Source of the DNA: Geosiphon pyriformis
Lineage: Eukaryota > Glomeromycota > Glomeromycetes > Archaeosporales > Geosiphonaceae
Reading direction: 5' to 3'
Assembly: GCA_016748015.1 (NCBI GenBank)
Contig: JAAOMT010000328.1
Coordinates: 1-64,000 of the forward strand
DNA length: 64,000 bases
The translations under genes were made by a program, and so were the position numbers. A model generated the notes under the pieces. That model ran no database searches. It was not told the origin of the DNA and worked only from the letters and a program-made list of their open reading frames with translations. Every line of letters starts with the position of its first letter. Within the stretch, counting starts at the first letter, position 1. Of this stretch, positions 38,904-50,184 are shown piece after piece.

Positions 38904-41900
38904 TCTAACAGAGGGAAAAAGAAACGGTAAATAATGTCCAATGAAAATTTCGAATTTTATCCACATAATACTTGCGGGACTTACAGGATATAAAATTAAT
39001 ACTTGTGGTTTAAACTTTCTTGACGTAAAAAGAAGCAGTCAAAATAGATGAAAGTTAGTAAAAAGAAAAATATTGATGAGCTGGTAAAAAAAAAAATCTT
39101 GAACATACACAAAGAAAACGATTCAACCGTAGACAAACAAAAAAAGAGTATACTAATAATAATAATGATAATAATAATAATAGTAATAATAAAAACTTAT
39201 GGCAAGATTGGTTACTGTAGATGGATGCAAGACAGAGAAGAAAAGGAGAAGGACGAGTCAAGTCGAAAAGGATCAATTTAATAAAAAAGGGATGTATCAG
39301 AAGGGGCGTTCTATGGATGTACCAACTTCTAAAATTGATGTGGCGCACTTCCCTCAATCTTTATTGAAATGCTTGATTTATAAAGGTGTTCAGCCAATAT
39401 AATAATGTAAAGAGCTCTAGGGGTTGTACAGTTAAAAATGCGCGAATGCATTTGGGTTACACTTTTTCTTTCAAAACTTTCTATTGAACTCCCGATATTC
39501 CGGAAATTCTTGGCAGATTTGTAGTTGGAAAGTAATATAACTGCTAAGAATATTAATCACATATACCCTATTTATCAATTATAATGATTAGAATTATGTT
39601 CATTCGGAATTGGTTTTTTAAAACTTGATGCATAAACGAACAAAGAGAATTATATCTAAAAGAAATCATGTCAATAAAGCTATTTTCAGCAAAAATCGGA
39701 ATCAAACCATTTGCGAATGAAATTCAAATCAGGAATTCTGAAATTTGAAACTACAATAATTGATATTTTATATCAAGAATATATTATTTTTGAGAATTGG
39801 TATTTTTTATACTCTAAGTTAAAAAAATTAACACATAAATAAATACAAGATTTTATAAATTATATATTTAAATTAATTTGATTGAATTAATTAAGTTTGT
39901 ATAAATATAATGAATTAATTTGTTTAAAATATGTTATTATAATTAAAAAAAAATTATTGGCTTTAATAAAGTGTAATTTTTTTACAATTTATTTAATTAG
40001 AACACTATAAACATGAAAACTTAAAAATAACTTTAAAATATTCATTTTACATATAAAATAATTCAAATTTTCGTTATTTATTTATTTAAATTTTAATATT
40101 TTTTATATTAAATTTAATTAAATATAAACTTAATACTTATTTTTAGCATACAATTTATATTTTGGTTAAGTTTAATAAAACACTTAACCAATCTTAAAAA
40201 CAAATTAATAAAACTTTTAAAATAGATTTTTACAAAATAACAAATAAATTTAAAGTTTCGATATAAAAAACAAAATTAACAAAATAATTTTATAATAATT
40301 TTAAGCATAATAAATAATTTAAAAACCAGATAATTTAAATTTTAATACTTGTAATTATGTTAATATTTAAAAAAAAAATTGAAATATAAATTTTTTAAAA
40401 TATTTGTTTTGATAATTACAAAGTTAAAATTTTTTTAAAACTAAAAAATAATAATACATATTTTTTAAAAATAATTAAAATAAAATAATTAAAAAAAATC
40501 AATTAACTTAATTTAAAAACTATAAAAATTAACTAATAAAAATACCAAAAAAAAAAACCAAAGTTTTATTTTTAAAAAAAAAACAAATTTCAAAATTAAA
40601 ATAATATTTTAAAATATGTTAAAAAAAATTTATTCTTTAAAGTTTAAAAATTATAATAATAAGAATAAAAAACAAAAAAAATTGTTTTGGTTTTTTTAAT
40701 TATTTAAACAATAACAAAAAAAATCAAAAAACAATAATTTAACTATTAGTTTTTTGTTATAATTTTTTAAATAATAATAATTGTTTTTTACTCTTTTTTA
40801 TTTTTTATTAATTATTTTATAAAAAGCAATCCAACCACTATTTAAAATCATAAAATTATACAAGATCTTATATTAAATATGATTTATGCTTTTTTTATAT
40901 ATAACCAGTTACTTGAACTAATTAAAACAGCACTATATATCTAAATTACTTATAATAGAAAAGTCATACAAAAAACTGAAACATATACTAAATAAATGAA
41001 AATATAAACTAAACAAACATAAACACCTAACCTAAAATCAAAATTATAAATTATTTTAAAAGACCATACAGATAACAAGTTAGATACAGTCAAAATTATA
41101 AACTTATTACATAGTAAAAGATTATGTTTCTTATAATACATCTTTAGTTTAGCAGCCAATAATTACATGGTAGATTTGTAACTTTCAATAAAATTTTAAA
41201 CCAAATCAATAACCAATAATACATTATCAAATTTTCTATTTAATAAGTATACTGTATTTGTTATTTACTTTCTTATTACAAAATCTTTGGCCAGTGATAT
41301 ATATAAATAATTAGAAGATTTAGTTTTATATAGAAATTAGATTATTATACTATCAGCAGTACAAACATCTAACAAACCAGTTCATATTTCAATAGTTTTC
41401 AAAATCAAATTCAATTTAGCATAGTTATTATAAATACAAAAAAATATATGTTTAAAGTTTTTTATTAACTTATACTAAATACACAATATACTAAGATAAC
41501 TTGAATTGTATAATTTCTTTTTTTTGACTATAAACAATTAATAGTATAAGGTTTTTATAAAGTAAGACTAAAATATTGCAAAGATTAAGCTAGTAAAACT
41601 TGAACAAACTCGACCATTAAAATACTATATATTAAAAGTTTTATGCATATTAATTTGGTTACACAAAGATCTGTTCACTATATTATCAACATATTTGAAA
41701 TTCCAACCAACAAAACTGATTGCTTTAAAAAAATGTTTAATAAAATAGTGAACATTTTTAAAAACAGGTCTATTTTTAATAGCAAAAAAATAATATAGTA
41801 TTCTAATAGGCAACATAAAATTAGACATAATAACAATATTGGCAAAAAAATTAGTATGCTTATTGCCAACAACTCTGAAATAACTTTTGATTTTGTTCTA

Positions 41901-42018
41901 ACTAATTAACAGATTTTTATATATAATAATATGACAAATATGTTTTTTCTATCCAATATTTATTGTAAAAATTGGAATTAATATTTTTATTAATTGAAAC
42001 ACTCATATTCAATAACAT
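38904..42018. other. RHO1 5' flank passing into AT-rich decayed DNA
   Basis: 38,904 to about 39,450 is the RHO1 promoter/5' UTR side, with an imperfect TAA/ATA run at about 39,150-39,192. From about 39,500 to 40,900 the DNA is nearly pure A+T with no coding frame. From about 40,900 to 42,018 the plus strand is clearly richer in C than in G. Minus-strand hydrophobic frames (for example 41,625-41,872) are probably the decayed 3' part of the LINE-like element whose RNase H lies next. Confidence 0.4.
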
Positions 42019-42282
42019 CTAATTATTCATAAATAACACAACTAAACTGAACACTAAAATACATTTTAAAGCAAAAACAATAACTTGCAGTTCTGTTAAA
42101 ATCAAAAAAAGCAAACTGTTTATTCTAATTTTTACATTCATATTAATGTCTGAAAAATAGGCAGCAGTATTACTATAAGTATTTACAGACCCCAAACCCT
42201 TGATTGAACCATCTGTATAAACAACTATATTTTTATATTTATTTTTTAAAAAATACTTACAAATAAAACCAAACTTGCTCAT
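42019..42282 (-). pseudogene. RNase H domain relic of a LINE-type retrotransposon
   Basis: The minus-strand frame contains NIVVYTDGSIKGLGS, the first RNase H motif with its catalytic Asp, then, after a hydrophobic strand, TELQVIVFALKCILVF, the helix carrying the catalytic Glu. This pair and its spacing are typical of the RNase H domain behind the reverse transcriptase in many fungal LINEs. The residues between are replaced by hydrophobic ones and the flanks are full of stops, so it is a dead remnant. A reverse transcriptase would be expected at about 42,300-42,890 on the same strand. A frame at 42,508-42,726 is compatible but not diagnostic. Confidence 0.55.
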
Positions 42283-42893
42283 ATATCAAACAGAAGTAAA
42301 ATAAAAAACCAGAACACTATTACTAATCAGACTACTATTTTTAATAAACTTAACCAGTAAATTAAACCAACTAAGAATCAGACCTCTGAAATCCAATTTT
42401 TTCTACTTATGAAATATACTCTACATAAAACATATGTCATAACAATTTAAAAACTGGTTTGCAAAAACAATACCAAATCTTTTTAGCAAACTTATTATAC
42501 TCAAATACTATTTTAAGTTTAAAACATCTACAACAGTAATATTATCACCAACTCTAAAAACATTAAACAAATTATTGTTTAAAGATAACCAACATAATAC
42601 AAAAATGTTGATCACACCAATTAAAAAGCAGTTTATAAGATTAATTAAAAATGTAATTAGAAAACAAAAAGATTGATAAGACATCCAACTAATAGTTTGC
42701 AAATCCATAGCTTTGTGTTCAAACAATCTGCCAAGAATGCTTTTTGAGTTAACAAAACTACCAAATTTGCCAAAAAATTTTCAGCTTGTAATTATTTAAA
42801 TGGTTTTAGATTATATAAATTAGGATAAATAATGGTTTTATTGAAAATTTTTTTAAATAAATTGGCCTTAAATTTAAGCCTTTTTTTTAATAT

Positions 42894-43709
42894 TGTTACA
42901 AGTAATTATTTAGAATGTTAGAACAAATAACAAATTCATAACTTGGTACTTAATAATTATTGATAATGGTAGTTTTTAAAGATTTTAAAATCTAAAAGTT
43001 TTGGTTAAGTTTTTGGTATAATGAACAGAAATTTAATTAATGATTTCTTTCATGAACTTTTTTTTAGTATGATGGCTAATTTATTCTGACAGTTATGTTC
43101 TTCTGATAAACTATCCTTAAGTTTTCTACTTTTTTTTTCAGTTTTTTACCAGACTATTCTTGACATCAATTACTTAGCACTTAATTTTTTTAATCAATTA
43201 AAAAACAACAAAGAAACAAAATAAAAGAAAATAAGATAATAGTATTTTATCAATAGCCATAATCAAAAACTATTGGTTTAGTATAGTTAAATATTGAATT
43301 TTATTAACATAAATTGTTGATAATAATTAATATTTTTTAATCAAGCAATGATAATATAAATTTGAATGATAATAAATATTTTTATTAATAGATATAATTT
43401 CACTTTAAGTTATAAAAAACTATCTTTTAAAGAAAGAAAGATTAGATAATTACTGATCTTTAGCTACTGTTCTGAACTCTGACCTATTTTTTTTGCTTTT
43501 AATACTCTTGCTATATATATATAATTTGTGTTATATAAAATTTTACATATTTTTGAGCAATATGTTATGATTTTCTGATAATATGCTTATTGTTAAGCAA
43601 TATACCATAATTTCTAATAATATGCTTGTTAAATACTATTCTTTTATTGGTCTATTTTTACTATTTGTTTTTCTTACTTCTTTTTTGTACTCTTTTTTTA
43701 TGAGTAATA
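42894..43709 (-). repeat. LTR family A, copy 1
   Basis: It begins TGTTACAAGTAATTATTT and ends AGTAATA, where a former TAACA would have lost its C to T. It is alignable over its length with 49,352-50,184 in the same orientation and with 47,546-48,405 in the opposite one. Confidence 0.65.
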
Positions 43710-43727
43710 TTATTTTCTTTTTTAATA

Positions 43728-45406
43728 TTAAGCTGCATCAAAATTTTTATTTTGAATTAAGTTTATTATTTTTCTTTCCAATACTGTTTGTTTAAAGTTG
43801 TAATTAAAGTTTAAATTATTATTGCTGTTGTTACTATTGTAGACAAAATTAAAACCATTATTGTTATTATTATCAGAGTCTAAATTAGGATTAAATTTTA
43901 ATTCTGATTCTGAAGTGCAATTGTTAATTAGTTCTTTCTCTTTAGGAATCAAATAAATTATGTATGATAATAGATTATAAATAAGATTACAATCATTACA
44001 ATATTTAAAGTCACTAAAAATTAGGCAATATTTACAGAGTTTGATATTTAATTGTTCTAAATACTGCTCTTGCTTTTTTTAGTAAATGTTAAATCTTGGT
44101 AGTGTTTATAAAATTGTTTTAAATTGCTTAGGATGTTAATAAATACATTTAAGTTGGAAATAAAAATGGTTTTGATAGGTTTTGGTGAGTTATTTTTAAT
44201 TGCCAATATTTTGCTGAATGAAGTGTCTTTAACTTTGGCACTTGCTATTCTCCAGATTTCTTTTTCATTATGTAAGTAGTTATTTAAATATAACAGATTT
44301 CTGTTTTATACAGTATTAAAAAGTGTTTTTTTGCTTATTTAGTCACTTATGAGAATTGTGTATTAGCATGATATATTATATATTCTTTCTTGACCAGAAA
44401 TGTTATTCCATATTTTTTTGTCAAATAGCATTTTTCCACAAGCAAAACATGATTTATTGTTCTACTTTTCTTGTTGTTTCGAGTATTTAAAGCATTTTTA
44501 GTGGCACACTTTACAGTAGTAACAGATATATATCTTGTAGTTTTCTTTGGATAAGATTTAAGCTTTTATAAATGAAAGTTTTTTCTTGTAGTTCTTGTAT
44601 TTAAGTAAAATATAGAGTGGTTTTTTTCTTGGTTCCAATGAGTATAAAACATGTTAATTATTATTTGTTTTGGACGTGAAGATGGTAACTTGTAGTTTGT
44701 CCTTTTTTTTTTTCCTTGTTATCTCAAAAAAATATTAATGGTAGCTTATTATAATTGTTTTTAGTCCACAAAATTTAATAGGCTTTTTAAGTAAATTTTT
44801 TTGTTTCTTTCTTGAATTTTATCAGTAACTGTAATTGAGTTGTTTTGAAGTAATTGCAGATAGCTAGTATTTAAATATGTTAACTATTTTGATTAATCTG
44901 TAACTTCTGAGTATTCCAGTTAAGCACAACATTGGTTTTAGACAACCAGTTATTACCAACAAGAGCTTGATATTGTGTGGCTTCTATAACAAGAACTTTA
45001 ATGAGTGTAATAATACTGTTAACTTTAAAAAAAAGCTGTCAATTTTGCTAATAGAAGTCTTAGTTGCTCTATTAGTTGTGATGATTCTTGTACTGGCAGC
45101 ATAATTAACTTAGTAACTTGATTGATTTATAAATTGTTATATAATAATACTGTCTGTTGACACACTATTAAGGATTAGTTTGATAGATTGGCCATTAACT
45201 TTGGCATTTGTATATATTGCAGTAATTGGTTTAATGTCAAGAGTGGCTCCACTAAATAGAAATATTGTTGCTAATTTTTTTAATTCTAAAGAAAAAATGA
45301 CTATAAGTAACTTATTCTTAATAATAGTTGTTGATAGAATATTTTTGATAAATAATATTAAATTGGTTTCTAATAATTTGAGTGTTGTAATTTTTGGAGT
45401 TATCAA
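43728..45406 (-). pseudogene. Protease and Cys-rich region of the decayed element
   Basis: The segment at 45,406-45,137 reads PITAIYTNAKVNGQSIKLIL and then NSVSTDSII. This is the retropepsin-like region, with the catalytic D-S-G replaced by N-S-V. Further down on the minus strand, LEPRKKPLYILLKYKNYKKK, LSFIKA and IYICYYCKVCH match the Cys-rich region of the plus element near 63,000. The end (43,952-43,728) is rich in Asn (DNNNNNGFNF). Many stops interrupt the reading. Confidence 0.6.
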
Positions 45407-45711
45407 GAAACTTAAATAGTTCTAAAAATTTGGGTTTTAAATATACCTATTTCCTGAATTTTTGAAACATAATCTTAATAATTGGTTTGATGAACTGGAA
45501 ATTAGTTGATGCATAATTATCACCAATTTCTAATTTTGTGGGTATAAATGATTCTTAGTCTTTAAATTTCAGTTAATGTTAGCATAGTATTTTGGAGCAG
45601 TACTTGATTTTGTTAAGTTTAATAAATTATTTGTAGCTGTAATTAATATACTATTGGTGTTAAAATCTGATAAATAGAAGATAAGTATATTAGTTGTTGT
45701 GTTATTAATAC

Positions 45712-46672
45712 TGTTATCAGTAGAATTTTAGCTATTAAATAACATAAAGTTACCTTTATAATTTTTATTATTAAGTAGTATATATTATTATTATTTCAAT
45801 TATTACTTATTATTTAATCAAATTATCAAATATTATCATTCAATTAATAACCTGATTTGTAATATAGAAATTGAGATAATTAAATTACACAACATCCCAA
45901 ACTATTTAATATTCAAGAATTTACCAAAATTTGTAGAAATTTGCTAAAATAATTGATAGTTTACTGAAATAATTAATAGTTTGCAGAAATAACTTTTAAT
46001 TTATCAAAACAATAACAAAAAGAAAAGTACAAGCTCAAAAACTAATACTATAACAAGTTATATAAAAAAAAACTTCTTTTTTTGAGAAAATATATCAATC
46101 TTATATTAAATATTTTAGTTAGAATCAATTATCTCTTATACATTCTTACAAAATTAAATAAAAATTAAATATTCAAAAATTCAAATCCTTAATTATTCTA
46201 CTTGAAAATTTCCAAAAAACCCAATTAATGTTTTTGAAATTGATTAGCTACCAATTTTAGTAATCCGTTAATGATTCTAGGCCTAAATAGAAAATGTTTT
46301 TTTTAATTAAATTCTATTTCTTTTACATTTCTTTTATTTTTTTTTATTTTTTATTATTATAATCATTAGGGTAGTCTACAGATGAGATTCTTGTAGAAAA
46401 GTTGACTTTTATAGCAAAGTAACTACATATTTTAGTGAGCTTCTAAACAAGCAATTCTTGAGAAAAAATTGTCATTTACTATAACATAACTATATAAAGT
46501 AACTAGTATAGAATTAGTTATTCTACTTATAAATCTAGCAGTTTAAATTATAAGAGATAATTTGAAGATAAATTCAGTTATTAAAGGTTTACTAACTTCT
46601 AAAAAATGTAAATTAAACAACAAACAGACATTAACAACATTCAAAAAAAGAGACCAAAAATCTTTAATAACA
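45712..46672 (+). repeat. Solo LTR, family B, inside the decayed element
   Basis: It begins TGTTATCAGTAGAATTTTAG and matches the LTR at 59,491 for about 500 bases, until that copy runs into the N gap. It ends TTAATAACA. AATAC lies directly before it (45707-45711) and again at its end (46672-46676), a target duplication. No coding sequence belongs to it, so it is a solo LTR left by recombination or inserted as such. Differences from the copy at 59,491 are mostly C-to-T or G-to-A. Confidence 0.75.
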
Positions 46673-46699
46673 ATACATAATAAGATTAGTATAATTCTA

Positions 46700-47540
46700 A
46701 TAATAAATTATTAGCATAGTTTTAAGTTTAAAATCTGCAATTGGAATTTTTATATTGGTTTTTTAATTGTAAGTTGTTAGACTTGGAATGGCAATCTGCT
46801 TTTAAATAACCTTGTTTATTACAATAATAGTAATTACACATTTTTTGCTATCATAATTGATTTGTTAATAATAATAGTATTAAACATAACTGATTTTGGA
46901 AACAATTGAAGTTTTTTTGATTGTTATAATATTGTGAAAATTAATAGATGACTTGATTATTAACTAAAGATCTTTTTAGTTAATAAAATTACTGAATTGT
47001 TTTAGTTTATAATTCAATTTAGATAATTTATTTATTATTAAATTTATGGCTTAAACATAGTTGGTTTTAAATCTCTGGTGTGAGTTATTGTATCTTGAAG
47101 AGTATTTAGGTGTATTAAGCATACTTATTATAACAAACTGCTGTGTAATTTATAAATAAATTAGTTTAAAATCTGTGGTGCTATAAAGTAATTAGCATTG
47201 ATTATTTGAATTTAGCACAGATTTTAATAGAAACATTCAAAGTAAATAGTAACTGCTTTTGTGTTCTTTTATTAATTATGATAAAACTAATTAACAGGCA
47301 ATTGATGCTATTATTATTGCCAAAATATTGTAGAAACACAGTTTTAAATGTGTCAAAATCTTGGGATTTGTTTACAAGATTCTAATATTATAAGTTGGTA
47401 GTGTTTTATAAGAAGTATAGAATAACTTAAAGAGCTCTAATATTATTTTATTTATTAGTTGTAATGGCTTTTGCTATATTATTTTGCTATGCTTAAATAT
47501 TGTCTTTTTTACCAGTAAATTTTTTAAGTTTAATAATTAG
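46700..47540 (-). pseudogene. gag capsid remnant of the decayed element
   Basis: The minus strand reads IKLKKFTGKKDNI directly after the solo LTR and, further on, FKTVFLQYFGNNNSINCLLI and IINKRTQKQLLFTLNVSIKI. These follow the plus gag segments YIAKIPEFTGEDND, FKDAFLQQFTDNNTSITL and IKQETSKTVMTYLGRFNKLL. It is broken by stops. Confidence 0.6.
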
Positions 47541-47545
47541 TATAT

Positions 47546-48405
47546 TGTTATTTATAGAAAAAAAGTACAAAAAAGAAGTAAAAAAAACAAATAGTAAAAA
47601 AATAAACCAATAAAAGAATAGTATTTAACAAATAAACATATTTTCAGAAAATTATAGTATATTGTTCAGCAATGAACATATTGTCAAAAAATTATAATAT
47701 ATTGTTTAACAATAAGCATATTATTGGCACATTGCTTAAGAATATGTAAGATCTTATATAATAAGAATTATATATATATAGTAAAAATATTAGAAACAAA
47801 AAAGACAAATTAATTTAGAACAACAATACTTCTCTCTTTAAAAAATAGTTTTTTATAACTTAAAATGGAATTATACTAATATTAATAAACTTATTCATTA
47901 TTATTCAATTCATGTTATCATTAATTGATTAAGAAATATTAATTAATTCCATATTATCAACACTTTATATTGATAAAAGCCAATATTTAATTACACTAAA
48001 CCAATAGCTCTTAATTATGACTATTAACAAAATACTAATTTTTTATTTTTTTTTTATTTTTTTTATTTTTTTATTTGTTATTTTTTTTGTTGTTTATGAA
48101 TTGATTAAAAAAATTAAGTATTAAGTTATTAATATTAAGAATAGCCTGGTTAAAAACTTGAAAACAGAATAAAAAACTTAAAGATAACTTACCAGAAGGA
48201 CATAACTGCCAAAATAAATTGGTCATTATACTAAAAAAAAATTTGCAGAAGAAAACTATTAATTAAATTTCTGTTTATTATACAAAAAACTCAACAAAAA
48301 CCTTCAGACTCCAAAATCTTCAAAAACCATTATCATTAACAGTTATTGAGCACAAAGTTACAGATTTATTATTTGTTTCAACATTTTAAATAATTATCTA
48401 TAACA
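47546..48405 (+). repeat. Solo LTR, family A, opposite orientation, inside gag
   Basis: It begins TGTTATTTATAG and ends ATCTATAACA; its reverse complement aligns with the LTRs at 42,894 and 49,352. GTATAT (47540-47545) and GCATAT (48406-48411) flank it and differ by one transition, as expected for an aged target duplication. It splits the decayed gag between MAYA and ILIIKLKKFTG, where the intact plus copy reads MATVYIAKIPEFTG without a break. Confidence 0.75.
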
Positions 48406-48409
48406 GCAT

Positions 48410-49340
48410 ATGCCATTGGTATAAATAATAATTATTGTTGTTGTAATTGTTGTTAAGTAGCAATTAGTACTACTAGTAGTTAATAGATTAAAATAACTGG
48501 AGATAAGTTTTGTGAAAGAATAAAAGCTGAATTTGAATTGTTCAGATTTGGCTGGAATTGAACAATTAAAGTTTGGATTTCTAAGTTATTTGAAATTGGG
48601 TTTTGGTTATTATTTCTCAAATTACTGTTTTTTTTTTTTCTGAATTGGTATTTGTCTAATTACTAATAGATCCAAAATTTGTTTGAGATAGCAGAAATTA
48701 AAGTTTTAATAAGGTTGTTAATTATAATTTAAATTTTTCAAAGAAATCACTATATGTTTCTAATAGTTTGGTTTTTTATTATTATTTTGAAATGGTACTC
48801 TAAATAATAGTGTTTTTATAGTTGATAATAATACAGATTCAGATAGTATATAGATAATACTTTTTGGTATATAATAGTATAATAAGTAAATAAATGAAAT
48901 AACTTTTGGTTTCTTCTAAGTAGATAATTGTATTTTTTTTTGGTATTTTTGCTGAAGTTTATAATTTTTTTTGTTTGCAAAAGTAATAAAAATTTTTTGT
49001 TGAGTGTAATTCTTAATTTTTTAATTTATTTCTATGATTAGTAAAGCAAACAAAAATTTTTGTAGAAGTATGATGTTTTGGAATAATTAATTGTAGAAAT
49101 TTTTGAGTACAGCTTTTGAATCTTCTTGGTTTTCTAAGTAGAATTTAATTTTTTTGTTAATGTAGAAATTGAAAGCTGATTTTGCTAGCCAATAGTTATT
49201 TGTTAATTTAAAATGAGTTTGGTAATATTGAAATAAGAATTTGGTAAATTCTAAATAATTTGTTTTTGTTACTTCTAATTCTGCTATTTTTCCAAATAAT
49301 TAATATTGGTGTTAATTTTTTGTTAGATTATATCTCATAG
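48410..49340 (-). pseudogene. gag N-terminal remnant of the decayed element
   Basis: The minus strand gives FQYYQTHFKLTNNYWLAKSA, FNFYINKKIKFYLENQ and LKNLNYN in order. These match EYYQSIYTHCKQRFNIP, SVYQYIENCINNYLFGN and later gag segments of the element at 60,399. Stops are frequent. Confidence 0.55.
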
Positions 49341-49351
49341 AAAGCACCAAA

Positions 49352-50184
49352 TATTATAGATAATTATTTGAGATGTTAAAGCAAATACAAACCCATAACT
49401 TAATACTTAATAGTTGTTGATGATGATGATTTCTGAAAGTTTTAAAGTTTAAAGGTTTTAGTTAAGTCTTTTGTATAATAAACAGAAAGTTAATTAATAA
49501 TTTTTTCTATGAATTTTTTTTTCAGTGTAATAGCTGGTTTATTTTGGCAGTTATGCTTTTTTGGTAAGCTATTTTTAAGTTTTTTACCCTTGTTTTCAGG
49601 TTTTTTACCAGACTATTTTTAATGTTAATTACTTAATGCTTAATTCTTTTAATTAATTAAAAAACAACAAAAAAATAAAATAAAATAAAAATTAAAAAAT
49701 TAGTATTTTGTCAATAATTATAATTAAAAACTATTGGTCTAGTGTAGTTAAGTATCAGATTTTATTAACATAGATTGTTGATAGTATAGAAGTAATTAAT
49801 ATTTTTTAATCAAGTAGTGATAACATGGATTTGAATAATAATAAATATTTTTATTAATAGGTATGATTTTACTTTAAGTTATAAAAAACTATCTTTTAAA
49901 GAAAAAAGTATTGAATAATTATTGATCTTTAATTACTGTTTTGAATTCTGAACTACTTTTTTTGCTTCTAATACTCTCACTATATATACATAATTTGTAT
50001 TATATAAGATCTCACATATTCTTAAACAATATGCCATAATTTTTTGACAATATGTTTATTGGTAAACAATATGCCATGATTTTTTGACAATGTGTTTACT
50101 TATTGAGTACTATTTTTCTATTAGTCTATTTTTACTATTTGTTTTTTTTTACTTCTTTTTTATACTCTTTTTCTATAAGTAACA
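49352..50184 (-). repeat. LTR family A, copy 3
   Basis: It begins TATTATAGATAATTATTT (the first TG now TA) and ends TATAAGTAACA. It pairs with 42,894-43,709 in the same orientation and bounds the decayed element. Confidence 0.65.

Larger units (their letters stand above)
42894..50184 (-). mobile_element. Decayed LTR element with gag-protease core, no RT
   Basis: Two LTR-like direct repeats (42894-43709 and 49352-50184) bound a minus-strand interior. Reading downward: gag N-terminal region (about 49,340-48,410), gag capsid part (about 47,540-46,700), protease (45,406-45,137), a Cys-rich region (about 44,600-44,100), and an Asn-rich end (43,952-43,728). All of these align in order with the plus-strand element at 60,399-63,600. 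No reverse transcriptase, RNase H or integrase lies between the protease region and the downstream LTR. AATAT borders both outer ends (42889-42893 and 50184-50188), as expected for a 5-bp target duplication overlapping the LTR end by one base. Two solo LTRs (45,712-46,672; 47,546-48,405) interrupt it. Confidence 0.65.

Noticed and set aside
39055-39357. 100-codon minus-strand frame rich in Leu
   Set aside because: The Leu run is the translation of the TAA/ATA microsatellite near 39,150; it is in the RHO1 5' flank.
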